From positions 1-39,338 of IMG/VR virus record IMGVR_UViG_3300032770_000054: a stretch of DNA of 39,338 nucleotides; one strand, written 5' to 3'. A model generated the notes under the pieces. It saw only the letters and a program-made list of their open reading frames with translations, did no database searches and was not told the DNA's origin. Source of the stretch: a virus. The translations under genes were made by a program, and so were the position numbers. Positions 5,894-13,461 of the stretch are shown one piece after another; positions within the stretch are counted from its first letter, which is position 1, and each line of letters starts with the position of its first letter.

Positions 5894-7262
5894 TGGTTCG
5901 CCGCACCCGGACGGTGTCGCTGCTTCTGAGCTGATCGCGGCTGCGGGGATCAAGCTCGAGCCGTGGCAGCAGTGGATTTTTGAGTCGTCGATGCTGGAGC
6001 GCGACGGGAAGTGGGCTGCGCCGGAGGTTGCGGGGGTGATCCCGCGCCAGAACGGCAAGTCGGAGCTCGCGATCGCCCGGATCCTGGCCGGCCTCTACGT
6101 TCTCGACGAGAACTTGATCATCTATACGGCCCATCTGGCGGACACGTCGTTGGAGATGTTTCGCCGGCTGATCGATTTGATCGATTCGCAGGATTGGTTG
6201 GCGCGCGAGGTGAAGCATGTGTGGCGCGCGAACGGGAAAGAACAGATCGAACTCAGGTCTGGGCAGCGTGTCCGGTTTCGAACCCGGACGAAGGGCGGCG
6301 GTCGCGGGTATGCGGGTGTCGACTGTGTGATCTTCGACGAGGCGATGATCTTCCCTGAGGCGTCGTTGGGGTCGATCTACCCGGTCGTTTCGAGGAGTTT
6401 GAACCCGCAACTCTGGTTTTTGGGGTCTGCGGTCGACCAGTTGGTCCACGAAGAGGGCCGCGTGCTCTCGAGGGTCAGGGATCGGGGGTTGGCGGCGGAT
6501 GATCCGTCGCTCGCCTACTTCGAATGGTCGCTCGAGTACGAGAAACCCGAGGATGTGCCGCACGAGGTCGCGAAGGATCCTGCGTCTTGGAAGGCCGCGA
6601 ACCCCTCGCGGATGATTCCGATGTCGCATATCGCGAACGAGCAGCGCACCCTGGAGCCCAGATCGTTCGCCGTCGAAAGACTTGGGGTTGGTGACTGGTT
6701 CGACCTTGAGGGTGAGGGGTCGGTCATCAACATCAACAGCTGGCAGAGGCTTGCTGACCCTGACGGACAGGTCGCCGGCGACCATGTTTTCGCGTTTGAC
6801 GTGTCCCCAGACCGCGCGTGGGCGTCCGTGTGCGTCGCTGGGAAGCGTTCTGACGGCCTCGCACAGGTCGAGGTGGCGGAACACCGTCGCGGGACCGGCT
6901 GGGTCGCAGAATGGCTCTCAGAACGCCAAGGAAACCGGGTGATCTGTGACGCGCGAGGCCCGGCAGGCTCGCTGATCCCTTCTTTGGAGCGTTTCGGGGT
7001 CCAGGTTGAGCCGGTTTCGACGCCGGAACACGTCAAAGCGTGCGGAATGCTCTATGACGCCGTCTCCCAAGGCACCATCCGCCACCTCGGAGACCCACTT
7101 CTGTCGGCGGCGGTGGTTGGGGCGAAGAAACGGCCGCTCGGAGACGCTTGGGCGTGGGCCAGAAACCCCTCGAGCGCCGACATTTCGCCTCTGGTCGCCT
7201 GCACGCTCGCTCTTTGGGGTTTGGAGCAGGCGACTGCGGAGGTTTGGGTAGGTAACTGGTAG
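5829..7262 (+). CDS. terL: Large terminase subunit
   Basis: DNA-packaging motor, 477 aa. The ATPase domain has the Walker A-like PRQNGKS (residues 72-78) and Walker B VIFDEA (167-172; D170, E171). The C-terminal RNase H-like nuclease shows FAFDVSPDR (D324), VICDARG (D374) and LGDAWAW (D439), the acid triad expected for metal-dependent cutting. TTG 5829 is chosen because GGAGG lies 9 bases upstream and homology begins soon after; the frame stays open further upstream inside the small-subunit gene. Confidence 0.95.
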   Translation: MTRSALAERPSLQEPRVVWVPDGSPHPDGVAASELIAAAGIKLEPWQQWIFESSMLERDGKWAAPEVAGVIPRQNGKSELAIARILAGLYVLDENLIIYTAHLADTSLEMFRRLIDLIDSQDWLAREVKHVWRANGKEQIELRSGQRVRFRTRTKGGGRGYAGVDCVIFDEAMIFPEASLGSIYPVVSRSLNPQLWFLGSAVDQLVHEEGRVLSRVRDRGLAADDPSLAYFEWSLEYEKPEDVPHEVAKDPASWKAANPSRMIPMSHIANEQRTLEPRSFAVERLGVGDWFDLEGEGSVININSWQRLADPDGQVAGDHVFAFDVSPDRAWASVCVAGKRSDGLAQVEVAEHRRGTGWVAEWLSERQGNRVICDARGPAGSLIPSLERFGVQVEPVSTPEHVKACGMLYDAVSQGTIRHLGDPLLSAAVVGAKKRPLGDAWAWARNPSSADISPLVACTLALWGLEQATAEVWVGNW

Positions 7263-7281
7263 CCCTGACGGGAGGGAAACC

Positions 7282-8247
7282 ATGCGAGTACGTGTTCTGG
7301 GTGCCGGCGGACCCGCCGGTGTCAACTGGTGCCGCGCCCTGCACAAGGCCGGCCACGAAGTGTTCGCCGAAGACGACGACCCGACCCACTTGGTCTGGGC
7401 TGCGCCGTACACGATGGAAGATCCGGGGATTTTCGGGCCGGACGTCGTCCATGCTGTCCCTGATTCGCTTGTCCGGGATCTTGTGTTGCGGAAGAACGTG
7501 GGCGCCTACCTGCCCGCAACGCTTCTCCCGGACCTCAGAGTTGTTAGCCGCTGCCAGCACAAGCTCGACACCATCCGGATACTGGAGCAGGCAGGCTGCC
7601 GCAGCGGCCCAGTTCTCATCCGCAACCCGCTACCCGACCATCTCCACCTCGCGAAGGACAAGTTCGGGCTCCCGTTCTGGCTCCGAGTGACTGTTGGCGC
7701 TGGTGCGAAGGGCGCGACCCTCGTCGAGGATCTCCGTACGGCGTTCCACTGGATCCGCTACTGGGAAACCAGGGGTGTGGAGTGGGAGTGGATCGCTGAG
7801 GAATACCTGCCCGGCCGCGACTATGCCTGGACTGGGATCTACAAGGACGGCGAGCTCGTGACGTCGTTCGCGCGGGTGCGGCTCGAGTACATCTACCCGA
7901 ACCTCGCACCATCCGGGCTGACGGGGACGCCGGCCAGGGCTCAGGTCGTCCACGACAGTCTGGTCAACAAGACAGCCGAAAAGGCTGTCGCTGCGGTTGA
8001 TGAGAAGCCGAACGGGATCTACGGGGTCGACCTGAGGGAATCCGGCCACCACACTCCTGTGGTGACAGAGATCAACGCTGGCCGGGGCGGCACAACGACG
8101 GGGTTGTGGGCACTCCACAGTGTGAATTTCGCTGACATCCACGCCAGATTGGCGGTCGGCGAACCTGTGGAGGCTCCGCAACGTGACGCGCTACCGGAAG
8201 GACTCGAGTTGAGACGCCACATCGACTGCGCAGCGGTGTTCGTATGA
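7282..8247 (+). CDS. ATP-grasp family ligase
   Basis: The 321-residue product resembles carbamoyl-phosphate-synthase/D-Ala-ligase-type ATP-grasp enzymes. It has an N-terminal Rossmann-like VLGAGGPAG (residues 5-13), a nucleotide-binding EEYLPGRDYAW (E174 onward) and catalytic metal-site elements YGVDLRE (D250) and EINAGRGG (E263, N265). Such enzymes join a carboxylate to an amine or thiol through an acyl phosphate; the substrate here is unknown. It has a good ribosome site (GGGAGGGAAACC) and overlaps the next small gene by ATGA. Its place between terminase and a glycosyltransferase suggests a role in modifying the virion or a precursor. Confidence 0.8.
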   Translation: MRVRVLGAGGPAGVNWCRALHKAGHEVFAEDDDPTHLVWAAPYTMEDPGIFGPDVVHAVPDSLVRDLVLRKNVGAYLPATLLPDLRVVSRCQHKLDTIRILEQAGCRSGPVLIRNPLPDHLHLAKDKFGLPFWLRVTVGAGAKGATLVEDLRTAFHWIRYWETRGVEWEWIAEEYLPGRDYAWTGIYKDGELVTSFARVRLEYIYPNLAPSGLTGTPARAQVVHDSLVNKTAEKAVAAVDEKPNGIYGVDLRESGHHTPVVTEINAGRGGTTTGLWALHSVNFADIHARLAVGEPVEAPQRDALPEGLELRRHIDCAAVFV

Positions 8248-8399
8248 GAGTCACCGTAGAAGACGACGCCGGGTTCGAGCTCTACTCGCACCAGTGCGAA
8301 TGCAACTCCATCCTCCAAGCCCTCCACCAGACCGCCGAACAGTTGCAGCAGGAGTTGTTGCGGCTTGGCGAGCTGCACATCAGGGCGAACCCGAAATGA
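8244..8399 (+). CDS. Small hypothetical protein (51 aa)
   Basis: ATG 8244 overlaps the ATP-grasp stop (ATGA) and the frame ends in ATGA with the next gene. The product MRVTVEDDAGFELYSHQCEC leads into a helix LQALHQTAEQLQQELLRLGEL. It is a typical small linker gene of tightly packed phage operons. Function unknown. Confidence 0.6.
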   Translation: MRVTVEDDAGFELYSHQCECNSILQALHQTAEQLQQELLRLGELHIRANPK

Positions 8400-9211
8400 A
8401 TCTTGTCCTGTTGTTGTCGTGGTATGAGGAGTCGCCGGCGTGGCTCGCGACGGTTGTGGCGGGGTACGGGAGGATGGTCGACCATGTTGTTGCTGTTGAC
8501 GGCGCCTACGCGTTCTTTCCGCAGGGCAAGCCGCGGTCGCATCCGGAGCAGGCGGAGGCGATCATGCAGACCGCCGAAGCGGCCGGGATCGGCTGCACGA
8601 TCCACCGGCCAAACTTCTTGTGGGACGGCAACGAAGTCCACAAACGCAACATGACCCTGAAGTTGGCGGCAGCCCATGACCCGGACTGGGTGATGGTCGC
8701 CGATGGCGACTATCACGTCACGAACTGTGACCCGCCGACCGTGCGCGGGATGCTCGAGGTGACCGACCTGAACGTCGCCACCTACACATTGGTCGACCAG
8801 CAGGACCCGTTGGCGCAGCCGGAGTTTGCGGCAGCGGCGATCCAGTCGCAGATCGAGACGGAGTGGCGCGACGAGATCCGCGACATCTACCGGTGGACAC
8901 CAGACCTCCAGTACGGGCCAGCCCACTACACCATCAGCGGGACCTACGGCGGGAAGAAACGCTGGGTGAAAGGATTCGGGACGAAAGGCCATGTCGCCCC
9001 CGACTACAAGGGCAGAATCGCCGACCCCTGTCTCGACCTCCGCGGCTCCCTGGTCGTCGTGCACCGGAACCGCGCCCGGCCGCTGCTACGCCAGGAGGCG
9101 GCCAAGAGGTATTACGCGGCTCGAGACGACGAGGCGATCGAGGACGTGACCGAACTGTACAAGGCCGAAGACGAAGCGGCGGAGGCCGAACGTGCGGCTG
9201 CGGCAGGCTAA
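8396..9211 (+). CDS. Glycosyltransferase (GT-A, family 2-like)
   Basis: The 271-residue product begins with a GT-A-like beta strand (MNLVLLLSWYEESPAWL), then VDHVVAVDGAYAFFP and a DxD-type metal and nucleotide-sugar site DGD at 103-105 (VMVADGDYHV). The C-terminus is charged and helical (KAEDEAAEAERAAAAG). It likely transfers a sugar to a virion protein or host surface polymer. ATG 8396 overlaps the preceding stop by four bases. Together with the ATP-grasp gene and the second glycosyltransferase at 12691, it suggests a virion-decoration pathway. Confidence 0.75.
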   Translation: MNLVLLLSWYEESPAWLATVVAGYGRMVDHVVAVDGAYAFFPQGKPRSHPEQAEAIMQTAEAAGIGCTIHRPNFLWDGNEVHKRNMTLKLAAAHDPDWVMVADGDYHVTNCDPPTVRGMLEVTDLNVATYTLVDQQDPLAQPEFAAAAIQSQIETEWRDEIRDIYRWTPDLQYGPAHYTISGTYGGKKRWVKGFGTKGHVAPDYKGRIADPCLDLRGSLVVVHRNRARPLLRQEAAKRYYAARDDEAIEDVTELYKAEDEAAEAERAAAAG

Positions 9212-9410
9212 ACGCGTCCGGATCCACCTCACAGACCCCCACCTACCCTCAGTCGAAGGACTGCTCCTGTCGAAAAGACACCGAGAACTCGCGGTCGGTG
9301 TCCCTGAACTGATTTCGGAGGCTGTTGCGGCGGGCGGCAAGCCAACCATCCTCGAATCCAGGCTTCTGGTCGTGCCCCTGGATCGTGTCGCTTTCTACGA
9401 GGTGATCTAG
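9192..9410 (+). CDS. Small conserved-looking phage protein (72 aa)
   Basis: Starts at GTG 9192, overlapping the glycosyltransferase end by 20 bases. Strand-rich sequence, VRIHLTDPHLPSVEGLLLS near the start and LESRLLVVPLDRVAFYEVI at the end. The ending resembles small proteins found just before the portal gene in other actinophages. Function unknown. Confidence 0.6.
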   Translation: MRLRQAKRVRIHLTDPHLPSVEGLLLSKRHRELAVGVPELISEAVAAGGKPTILESRLLVVPLDRVAFYEVI

Positions 9411-9616
9411 TGGTTGAGTTGAAGTTCACTGGCAATCTGCGGCGCTTACGCCTGCGCCCTGGTGACACGATCATCTGTGAATTACCCCCGGACTCCTATC
9501 CTGAACAGGCGGAGCGTTTACGAGAATGTTTACTGGAGTGTTTCCCCGACAATAAAGTCCTCTTGGTGGGCGGTGGCGCGCATCTTGTGGGGACGTTGAG
9601 AGGGGAAGAAGCATGA
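9410..9616 (+). CDS. Small hypothetical protein before portal (68 aa)
   Basis: GTG 9410 shares its G with the preceding TAG stop. The product alternates strands and a helix: LKFTGNLRRLRLRPGDTIIC, then PEQAERLRECLLECFPDNKVLLVGGGAH. It overlaps the portal start by four bases (ATGA). Its position suggests coupling to portal translation. Function unknown. Confidence 0.6.
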   Translation: MVELKFTGNLRRLRLRPGDTIICELPPDSYPEQAERLRECLLECFPDNKVLLVGGGAHLVGTLRGEEA

Positions 9617-11277
9617 TCGTCAAGGAGCGCGGCGGCCGCGAGGTCGAGCTCTACTCGTTTGCTCTCACCGACATGGTCCGGTGGGGGTACAACCAGCTTC
9701 GCACGCTCCAGTCCGGGTTCGGCGAACGCGAAATGCGTGGCGTCCCCGCCATTGCGCGGGCCGCCAGGATCCGCGCCGAAGCCGTCGCGAACCTCGACCT
9801 CGGCGTCTGGAAAGGCATGGGGCCTGACCGGGTCAAGGTCGAGACGTGCTGGCAGGACAAACTGTTCGACAACAGCCCCAACGACTGCCAGACCCGGTTC
9901 GACTTCTGGGAGACCGTCGAAGAATCGTTGGCGTACCGGGGGAACGCGTTCATCTGGAAGAACACGTCCGGCTCGAAGATTGTGGAGTGGTGGGCGCTCC
10001 ACCCGGACCAGGTGACACCGAAGAACGACGGCACCTATTCGGTGAAGGTCGCCCCCGGCTATGTCGATCCGACCAACAAAGGCCCGGGCGACTATCCCGG
10101 CCTGACGAACACGACGATCCTGCATATCCGTGGCCACGGCCAGGGCGGACAGTTGTTGGCGCCGTCGCCGGTGGAGCAGTTCCGGGATGCGATGGCCGGC
10201 CCCGTCGGCCGGCAACGCCACGAGGCACGCATGTGGCGCAGAGGTGTCGCAGGCCAGTTGGCGGTCACGTTCCCCGCGGGGATCTCCAAGGATCAGGCCG
10301 ATCAGTGGCGCGAAGCGTACCGCGCGAACTATGAGGGGACCGAGGGCGAAACCACCCTGGTGATGGGTGGTGGCGCCGAGATCAAGCCGATCGGGTTGAC
10401 GCCGGCGGACGCTGAGTTCGTCGAGATGAAGGTGTTGACCGCCCAGGACGCCTCCCAGATCATGGGCGTCCCCGCCAACCTCCTCGGGGTCAGCGTCCAG
10501 CAGAAGGGTACGCCGAACCTCGAACAGGACCTGATGGAGTGGCTCCGGTTCGGGCTCGGCCCCGAACTGAAACGCATCGAAGAAGCTTTGAAGGCGGACG
10601 AGCAGCTGTTCGGTTTCATGGGACGGCTGCAGTCGAACGTGGTCGGGTCGATGGGGATCTACCCGAAGTTCAACACCGACGACTTCGTCCGCGGCGACAA
10701 CCTCACGGAGGCGACGATCCTGGTGTCAGACGTACAAGCAGGCATCCTTTTGCCGGACGAGGCCCGCAACATCAAGGGCTACCCGCCACTCCCGGGCGGC
10801 GCAGGCAAGATCCCGCAGATCACCCCGGTTGGTGGAGCACCGAACGCCACCCCGCCAGCCCCTGGTGGGCATGCAGGCCCGCCGTTGCAGGCGCCCAAGG
10901 ACACCCCGGACGACATCCAGGCGGCACGTGTCCCGGATGTGCATGTGCATGTGCCGAACGAGATCCGGATGGACGGGTCGTCGTTGACGGAGGCGTTCAT
11001 GCGCCGCGACGAACAGATCGAAGACGCCCTCGAAAGGCTGGCTGTCCCGCCGATCGTGAACGTCCATGTCCCGGAGACGACGCTGCCGACCCCGGAGGTT
11101 CATGTGCCCGCACCGGAGGTGACGGTGAACGTCCAGCCGACCCCGGTCGAGATCCATGTGCCGGAGCAGCAGCTGCCGGACATCCACGTGAACGTTCCGG
11201 AGCAGGGAGACATGGAAGTCGAACGCGACAAGCGCGGCTTCATCACCCGCGTACGACGCGGACGAAAGGAGCAGTAA
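9613..11277 (+). CDS. Portal protein (HK97 family) with HVP-repeat tail
   Basis: The 554-residue product forms the dodecameric portal at the capsid vertex. Typical segments are VPAIARAARIRAEAVANL, AYRGNAFIWKN, EWWALHPDQVTP and the stretch from MKVLTAQDASQIMGVPANLLG to KGTPNLEQDLMEWL. After about residue 415 the tail turns into repeats with the theme V-H-V-P (VPDVHVHVPNEI, VNVHVPETTLPTPEVHVPAP, IHVPEQQLPDIHVNVPE), which likely form a beta-rich fibre-like extension. It ends with a basic segment TRVRRGRKEQ. ATG 9613 has GGGGAAGAA upstream. Confidence 0.9.
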   Translation: MIVKERGGREVELYSFALTDMVRWGYNQLRTLQSGFGEREMRGVPAIARAARIRAEAVANLDLGVWKGMGPDRVKVETCWQDKLFDNSPNDCQTRFDFWETVEESLAYRGNAFIWKNTSGSKIVEWWALHPDQVTPKNDGTYSVKVAPGYVDPTNKGPGDYPGLTNTTILHIRGHGQGGQLLAPSPVEQFRDAMAGPVGRQRHEARMWRRGVAGQLAVTFPAGISKDQADQWREAYRANYEGTEGETTLVMGGGAEIKPIGLTPADAEFVEMKVLTAQDASQIMGVPANLLGVSVQQKGTPNLEQDLMEWLRFGLGPELKRIEEALKADEQLFGFMGRLQSNVVGSMGIYPKFNTDDFVRGDNLTEATILVSDVQAGILLPDEARNIKGYPPLPGGAGKIPQITPVGGAPNATPPAPGGHAGPPLQAPKDTPDDIQAARVPDVHVHVPNEIRMDGSSLTEAFMRRDEQIEDALERLAVPPIVNVHVPETTLPTPEVHVPAPEVTVNVQPTPVEIHVPEQQLPDIHVNVPEQGDMEVERDKRGFITRVRRGRKEQ

Positions 11278-11712
11278 ATGGCGAGCTTCGTCAAGTTCTA
11301 CCAGTTCGCTTACGACCTCTCGGAGAAGGTCCACAACCTCAACAGCGACACCATCAACGTCGGACTGACGAATACCGCCCCCACAGCGTCGTCGAACAAG
11401 TTGTGGGCCGACATCACCGAGATCACCGCCCATAACGGCTACTCCGCTGGCGGCGCGTCCACGGGCGCGTCGGGTGGGACAGCGTCGGGGACGTTCACGC
11501 TGACCGGGACGAACGTCACCTGGACGGCGTCCGGGGGGACGATCGGGCCGTTCGAATGGGTGATCCTCTACAACACGTCCACCAGCCCGAACACGAAACC
11601 GCTGATCGGATACTGGGACTACGGGTCCGCGCTCACCCTCAACTCGGGTGACAGCTTCACCGTCCAGTTCAACGGTGGCGCGTCGTCGGGGACGATGCTG
11701 ACGGTCGCGTGA
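11278..11712 (+). CDS. Virion structural protein, possible decoration protein
   Basis: The 144-residue product is strand-rich: VKFYQFAYDLSEKVHNLNSD, INVGLTNTAPTAS, WADITEITAHNGYSAGG, then a beta part ending WVILYNTSTSPNTKPLIGYW and DSFTVQFNG. The same layout occurs in many phage structural proteins of about 140 aa that are often annotated as capsid or tail decoration. ATG 11278 follows the portal stop directly with AAAGGAG in the upstream coding sequence. Confidence 0.65.
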   Translation: MASFVKFYQFAYDLSEKVHNLNSDTINVGLTNTAPTASSNKLWADITEITAHNGYSAGGASTGASGGTASGTFTLTGTNVTWTASGGTIGPFEWVILYNTSTSPNTKPLIGYWDYGSALTLNSGDSFTVQFNGGASSGTMLTVA

Positions 11713-11867
11713 ACGACTGCTGCCAGGAAGAAGGCAGCCTGACCGAACCACAGCCCGTCGGGGACAGAGAGGATCTGCGTGTCCGCGAGTGTGTGGTGTG
11801 CGGCGCGAAACACTACGAGCTCGACGCAGACGCGTTCGAGCTGTTCGGTGAGGGCGCCGACCTCTAG
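11709..11867 (+). CDS. Small Cys-containing protein (52 aa)
   Basis: GTG 11709 overlaps the previous stop (GTGA). The product has an N-terminal CC and a CxxC knuckle (CVVCGAKHYELDADAFELF). It is too short for a complete zinc finger unless it dimerises. Small proteins of this type sit among head genes in related phages; function unknown. Confidence 0.6.
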   Translation: MNDCCQEEGSLTEPQPVGDREDLRVRECVVCGAKHYELDADAFELFGEGADL

Positions 11868-11875
11868 GAGGCCCG

Positions 11876-12694
11876 ATGGCTGACGTCAAAATCTCGGCGC
11901 TCCCCAGCGCATCCTCGGCCGCAGGCACTGACATCCTGGCCGCCGACCAGTCCGGGACGACCCGTGGTGTTACGGCTTCTCAGCTCGGCACCTATGTCGC
12001 AGCGAACTTCCCGGGCCTGTTGAACGTCCAGGTGTTGACGTCGACGTCGGCGAACCAGACCTACACTCCCACAGCGGGTACGGCGTCGTTCCTCGCCGAG
12101 TGTATTGGTGGTGGGGGTGCGGGCGGCAACACCCCGGGCGCCGCGTCCACGAACAACAAAGGCTGCGGCGGTGGCGGCGGCGGCGGCGCGTGCGTCCAGT
12201 ATTTCAACAACGCGATCGGCGGCACCTACTACTACTCGTGTGGCACGGGCGGGACTGTGGGGGCAGCCAACACGGTCGGCGGCAACGGTGGCAACACTAT
12301 TTTCGGCAACACTTCCAATAACTGCTTCTACGCGAACGCGGGCGGCGGTGTCGGCGGCGGATTCAACAACGCGACGGGCGCAGGATCGGGGTTCGCGGCT
12401 GGCGGCTCGGGTGGAACTCCGAACACCGGGATCGCGCTGATGCGCGGCATGGACGGCGAGGGCGGCTGGAAGGCCGGCAACAACGCGGCAGTCTCGGGCC
12501 TCGTCGAAGGCGGCGGCGGAGGCGCTGCTGCGAGAGGCGGCGGCGGCGGCCAGGGCGGCGGCGGAAGCGCGAACGCCTCGACGGCCGGAGGCAACTACGG
12601 TGGTGGCGGCGGCGGGAGCGGCTCCAACAACAACGCCACGAGCGCGGCTTCGGCGGGCGCCCAGGGCGTCATCGTCGTCTACGAGTTCCAGTGA
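11876..12694 (+). CDS. Glycine-rich virion protein (adhesin-like)
   Basis: The 272-residue product has an N-terminal segment MADVKISALPSASSAAGTDI, LAADQSGTTRGVTASQLGTY, common in phage fibre proteins, then a long Gly/Asn/Ala-rich region (for example GGGGAGG, GCGGGGGGGAC, GGGGGSG) and an ending GAQGVIVVYEFQ. Such regions can form polyglycine-II bundles like phage tip adhesins. An AGGAGG site precedes ATG 11876. It is unusual to find it among head genes, between portal and protease. Confidence 0.7.
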   Translation: MADVKISALPSASSAAGTDILAADQSGTTRGVTASQLGTYVAANFPGLLNVQVLTSTSANQTYTPTAGTASFLAECIGGGGAGGNTPGAASTNNKGCGGGGGGGACVQYFNNAIGGTYYYSCGTGGTVGAANTVGGNGGNTIFGNTSNNCFYANAGGGVGGGFNNATGAGSGFAAGGSGGTPNTGIALMRGMDGEGGWKAGNNAAVSGLVEGGGGGAAARGGGGGQGGGGSANASTAGGNYGGGGGGSGSNNNATSAASAGAQGVIVVYEFQ

Positions 12695-13458
12695 TGAGAA
12701 AGACAGTCTGGACTCTCAACATCGACGACTACGCCCCCGAACTGTGCGCGTGGACGTACCCGCTGTTGCGCCACTACGCCGACAAGATCGGCGCCGACTT
12801 CCAGATCATCGACGAACGCTGGTACCCGGACTGGCCGGTCGTCTACGAGAAACTCCAGATCCACGAGCGCGGCGCCAGCAACGACTGGAACATCTACATC
12901 GACTCGGACGCGCTCGTGCACCCGGACATGTACGACCTGACCGACCACCTGTCCAAGGGCACGGTGATGCACAACGGCCGCGACATCGCCGGCAACCGCT
13001 GGCGCTACGACAGATACTTCCGCCGCGACGGCCGCCATATCGGGTCGTGCAACTGGTTCACGATCGCCTCCGACTGGTGTATTGACCTGTGGGAGCCACT
13101 CGACCTCACCTATGAGGAGGCGCTCGAGAACATCTCGCTCGCCCACTGCGAGACCGCGAGCGGCGTGATGGATCCGGGCCACCTGATCGACGACTACACC
13201 CTCTCACGGAACATCGCGAAGTACGGGCTCAAGTTCCAGACGTTCCACGAATACAAGCAGACGATCGGCGATGGTGGCGACTATCTGTGGCACATCTACA
13301 CCGAACCCGTCCCGAAGAAGGTTGTGCAGATGATGAGTGTGCTGGTCAGTTGGAACATTGACCCCGATGATCTTCTCGAGGGACGGATCGGGCCGGTACG
13401 GGAAGAGACACGGGCTGCGATGGAGGCAACCAGTGAGCTGGCCGCCGTCGGCGGGTAG
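12691..13458 (+). CDS. Second glycosyltransferase (GT-A with DSD motif)
   Basis: The 255-residue product begins TVWTLNIDDYAPELCAWTYP, HYADKIGADFQIIDERWYP, then WNIYIDSDALVHPDMYDL, where D71-S72-D73 is a DxD-type site. This is like eukaryote-type GMA12/MNN10 or GT8-like enzymes that add hexoses. A Cys/Trp-rich middle (GSCNWFTIASDWCIDLW) follows. The start is GTG 12691 or ATG 12694; both overlap the preceding stop. Being between two structural genes suggests it glycosylates a virion protein. Confidence 0.75.
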   Translation: MMRKTVWTLNIDDYAPELCAWTYPLLRHYADKIGADFQIIDERWYPDWPVVYEKLQIHERGASNDWNIYIDSDALVHPDMYDLTDHLSKGTVMHNGRDIAGNRWRYDRYFRRDGRHIGSCNWFTIASDWCIDLWEPLDLTYEEALENISLAHCETASGVMDPGHLIDDYTLSRNIAKYGLKFQTFHEYKQTIGDGGDYLWHIYTEPVPKKVVQMMSVLVSWNIDPDDLLEGRIGPVREETRAAMEATSELAAVGG

Positions 13459-13461
13459 CCG

